Source of the DNA: Enterobacter wuhouensis
GTDB taxonomy: Bacteria; Pseudomonadota; Gammaproteobacteria; Enterobacterales; Enterobacteriaceae
Length of the DNA stretch: 64,000 bases
Direction of reading: 5' to 3'
NCBI RefSeq assembly: GCF_004331265.1
Contig: NZ_SJOO01000007.1
Coordinates: 62,001 to 126,000 of the forward strand
Under the pieces are notes generated by a model. That model did no database searches, was not told the origin of the DNA, and was given only the letters and a program-made list of their open reading frames with translations. Shown one piece after another: positions 62,464-64,000 of the stretch. A program made the position numbers and the translations under genes. Each line of letters opens with the position of its first letter. The stretch's first letter is position 1.

Positions 62464-62712
62464 GCCTTTCGCCCTCTCCCTGTGGCGCTGCGCTTACCGG
62501 GCCTACGGGCTGGGTGTTCTCCCTCTCCCTGTGGGAGAGGGTTGGGGTGAGGGCATCAGGACGCAGTGTCGCCCAATCGCCCGGTGGCGCTGCGCTTAGA
62601 GGGCCTACGGGCTGGGTGTTCTCCCTCTCCCTGTGGGAGAGGGCTGGGGTGAGGGCATCAGGCCGCAGTGGAGCCCAATCTCCCTGTGGCGCTGCGCTTA
62701 CCGGGCCTACAA
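62464..62712. repeat. Composite REP array, 102-bp period
   Basis: Two unit types alternate. Type A (CTGTGGCGCTGCGCTTA followed by GGGCCTAC) occurs with its GTGGCGCTG core at 62482, 62584 and 62686. Type B (CCCTCTCCC, TGT, GGGAGAGGG, then TGGGGTGAGGG) occurs between them at about 62520-62555 and 62622-62657. The A-to-A distance is exactly 102 bases twice, and the stretches around (GGGCTGGGTGTTCT, GCATCAGG) are also repeated. It fills the gap between hisP and the convergent GNAT gene. Confidence 0.85.
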
Positions 62713-62718
62713 ACTCCG

Positions 62719-63228
62719 TTACCGTCCGGCACATTCCAGCCGATACGCCCAGTCGTCATAGCGCATGCCGTCAATTTCATACGCCTTTTCCAGCACCTGC
62801 GTACGCACAAACCCCGCTTTCTCCAGCACGCGCACCGACCCGCCGTTGTCCGCTAGCACGTATGCGTTAATCGCCTTTACGCCCGTCTGGCTGAACGCAT
62901 ATTCACATACCGCCTGCAGCGCCTCGCTGGCGATGCCTTTACCCTGCGCGGCGGGCACGACCGTATAGCCGATATCGGCCTCTTCACGATTCTCGGGGCT
63001 GATTTGCAGGCCAATATCGCCCAGCGGGGTTTCGTCGTCCTGAAAGCGGATCACGAATACATGCTCCGCCATCAGGCGTGCGGCAAAGACGCGTCGGGTC
63101 TCTTTTTCCGGGGCGATGGCGGCCATATAGCGCATGACGTCGCGATCTTCACGCAGTGAGCGAAAGAACGCCCAGTCAGAGGGTTCGAAAGGGGTGAGGT
63201 GAAGCCGGGAGGTTGTGATAGTTGCCAT
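62719..63228 (-). CDS. GNAT family N-acetyltransferase (RimJ/RimL-like)
   Basis: A 169-residue acetyltransferase. The acetyl-CoA pyrophosphate loop VVPAAQGKGIASEALQAV is at about 86-103. The N-terminal TSRLHLTPFEPSDWAFFRSL and the C-terminal NGGSVRVLEKAGF are typical of the RimJ/RimL and Acetyltransf_3 branch that modifies protein N-termini or small molecules. The acceptor is unknown. E. coli has no gene here between hisP and yfcH. It ends 6 bases from the REP array. Confidence 0.85.
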   Translation of the reverse strand: MATITTSRLHLTPFEPSDWAFFRSLREDRDVMRYMAAIAPEKETRRVFAARLMAEHVFVIRFQDDETPLGDIGLQISPENREEADIGYTVVPAAQGKGIASEALQAVCEYAFSQTGVKAINAYVLADNGGSVRVLEKAGFVRTQVLEKAYEIDGMRYDDWAYRLECAGR

Positions 63229-63272
63229 GGTTACGCCATATCATCAAAACATGGCGTAAGACTGTAACATAT

Positions 63273-64000
63273 TCACCGCACCACATCCCCCAGCGCCTCT
63301 TCAAGATCGTACCAGCGGAACGCAAAACCGGATGCTTCTAACCTTTTCGGCAGCGCGCGCTGTCCGCCCAGCACCAGGACCGACGATTCCCCCATCAACA
63401 GCCGGATCGCCGTGGCAGGCACGCGCAGAACCGCCGGACGATGGAGGGCATGTCCCAGCGCATGGGCGAACTGCTCGTTACGCACCGGGTACGGCGACAC
63501 CATATTAAACGGCCCGCGTAGATCGTTATCCAGCAGCCAGAGAATACCGTTCACCATATCGTCGATGTGGATCCACGCCAGGTACTGACGCCCGTTGCCG
63601 ATAGGCCCGCCGAGCCCCAGCCTGAAGGGCGGGAGCATTTTGCCGAGAATGCCGCCTTTTGGCGCAAGCACCACGCCGGTACGCAGCAGGCAGACGCGGG
63701 TATTATCGCTCTGCGCGGCGCTGGCGATACGCTCCCACTGGGCGCAAAGCTTATGGGTAAATTCGTTATGCGGCGGCTCCTCTTCGGTCACCACCACTTC
63801 ACCGAGATCGCCGTAGTAGCCCGTCGCTGAGCCAGAAATCAGCACCGACGGCGGCGTCTGGCTGTTGCGAATCAGCTCGACCAGCTTCTCGGTGATGTTC
63901 CAGCGGCTGCTGCACAGCCGCTGCTTTTGCTCTTCGGTCCAGCGCTTGTCGGCGATGGGTTCACCCGCGAGGTTAATCACGGCGTCGAAGCCGTCCAGAT
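63273..64000 (-). CDS. yfcH: YfcH, TIGR01777 NAD-dependent epimerase-like protein (5' end cut off)
   Basis: The frame is open to the window edge. The visible 242 residues start [20 protein letters not shown] and include [32 protein letters not shown] and a C-terminal [15 protein letters not shown]. It belongs to the extended short-chain dehydrogenase/epimerase superfamily (DUF1731 C-terminal domain). The N-terminal Rossmann motif lies outside. The substrate is unknown. The plant and cyanobacterial relatives act in cell division or plastid biogenesis. Confidence 0.92.
   Translation of the reverse strand, partial: LDGFDAVINLAGEPIADKRWTEEQKQRLCSSRWNITEKLVELIRNSQTPPSVLISGSATGYYGDLGEVVVTEEEPPHNEFTHKLCAQWERIASAAQSDNTRVCLLRTGVVLAPKGGILGKMLPPFRLGLGGPIGNGRQYLAWIHIDDMVNGILWLLDNDLRGPFNMVSPYPVRNEQFAHALGHALHRPAVLRVPATAIRLLMGESSVLVLGGQRALPKRLEASGFAFRWYDLEEALGDVVR

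Noticed and set aside
62464..62712. CRISPR array or minisatellite
   Set aside because: The repeat is built of palindromic REP units also found singly elsewhere, with 102-base period and under three copies.

Overview
The window is a chromosomal core segment of an Enterobacterales genome, most likely Enterobacter (E. cloacae complex) or a close relative. Nearly every gene matches an Escherichia coli gene in order and length. The run from zipA/ligA to hisJQMP/yfcH is the E. coli K-12 order read from the other end. The main additions are an ipdC indolepyruvate decarboxylase gene with a divergent aldo/keto reductase, a FlxA-like flagellar gene, a WbuC-type cupin and a GNAT acetyltransferase. The ypdC-fry block and the evgAS/dsd/argW-prophage block of E. 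coli K-12 are absent. I see no insertion sequence, prophage, integrase or CRISPR array.

Layout. 1-4.7 kb: zipA end, ligA, ypeB, yfeH, yfeR and a small FlxA-like gene with a convincing FliA (sigma-28) promoter. 4.9-8.0 kb: the xanthosine locus xapA-xapB-xapR, where xapB carries an in-frame TGA. 8.0-11.4 kb: three tRNA-Val and one tRNA-Lys, gltX, yfeD/yfeC and two tRNA-Ala. 11.5-18.1 kb: pdeA, nupC, mntH with Fur and MntR boxes, ypeC and an aldo/keto reductase. 18.2-27.8 kb: ipdC with a TyrR box, yfeO, glk, the pyruvate-sensing pair ypdB/ypdA, alaC, the 23-codon ypdK and lpxP. 28-36.5 kb: cupin, tRNA-Arg (without encoded CCA), yfdC, mlaA, fadL, yfcZ, fadI and fadJ, the fad genes carrying FadR operators. 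36.7-47.2 kb: sixA, smrB, prmB-aroC-mepA-yfcA-epmC-yfcL, mnmC, fabB and yfcJ. 47.3-58.1 kb: flk, pdxB-usg-truA-dedA, accD-folC-dedD and cvpA-purF-ubiX with a PurR box. 58.4-64 kb: argT, hisJQMP with NtrC, sigma-54 and ArgR-like signals, a 102-bp-period REP array, a GNAT gene and the 3' part of yfcH.

The themes are housekeeping metabolism (fatty acid degradation and synthesis, purine, folate, PLP, aromatic and ubiquinone cofactor pathways), nucleoside and basic amino acid uptake, and translation (tRNAs, gltX, truA, prmB, epmC, mnmC, smrB). The best leads are the xapB nonsense codon, the FliA-driven FlxA-like gene, the palindromic nitrogen-control region before hisJ, the CCA-less tRNA-Arg at a classic integration site, and the ipdC insertion with its operators. 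I did not find a clear undescribed multi-gene system. Comparisons with E. coli are from memory, not from a search.
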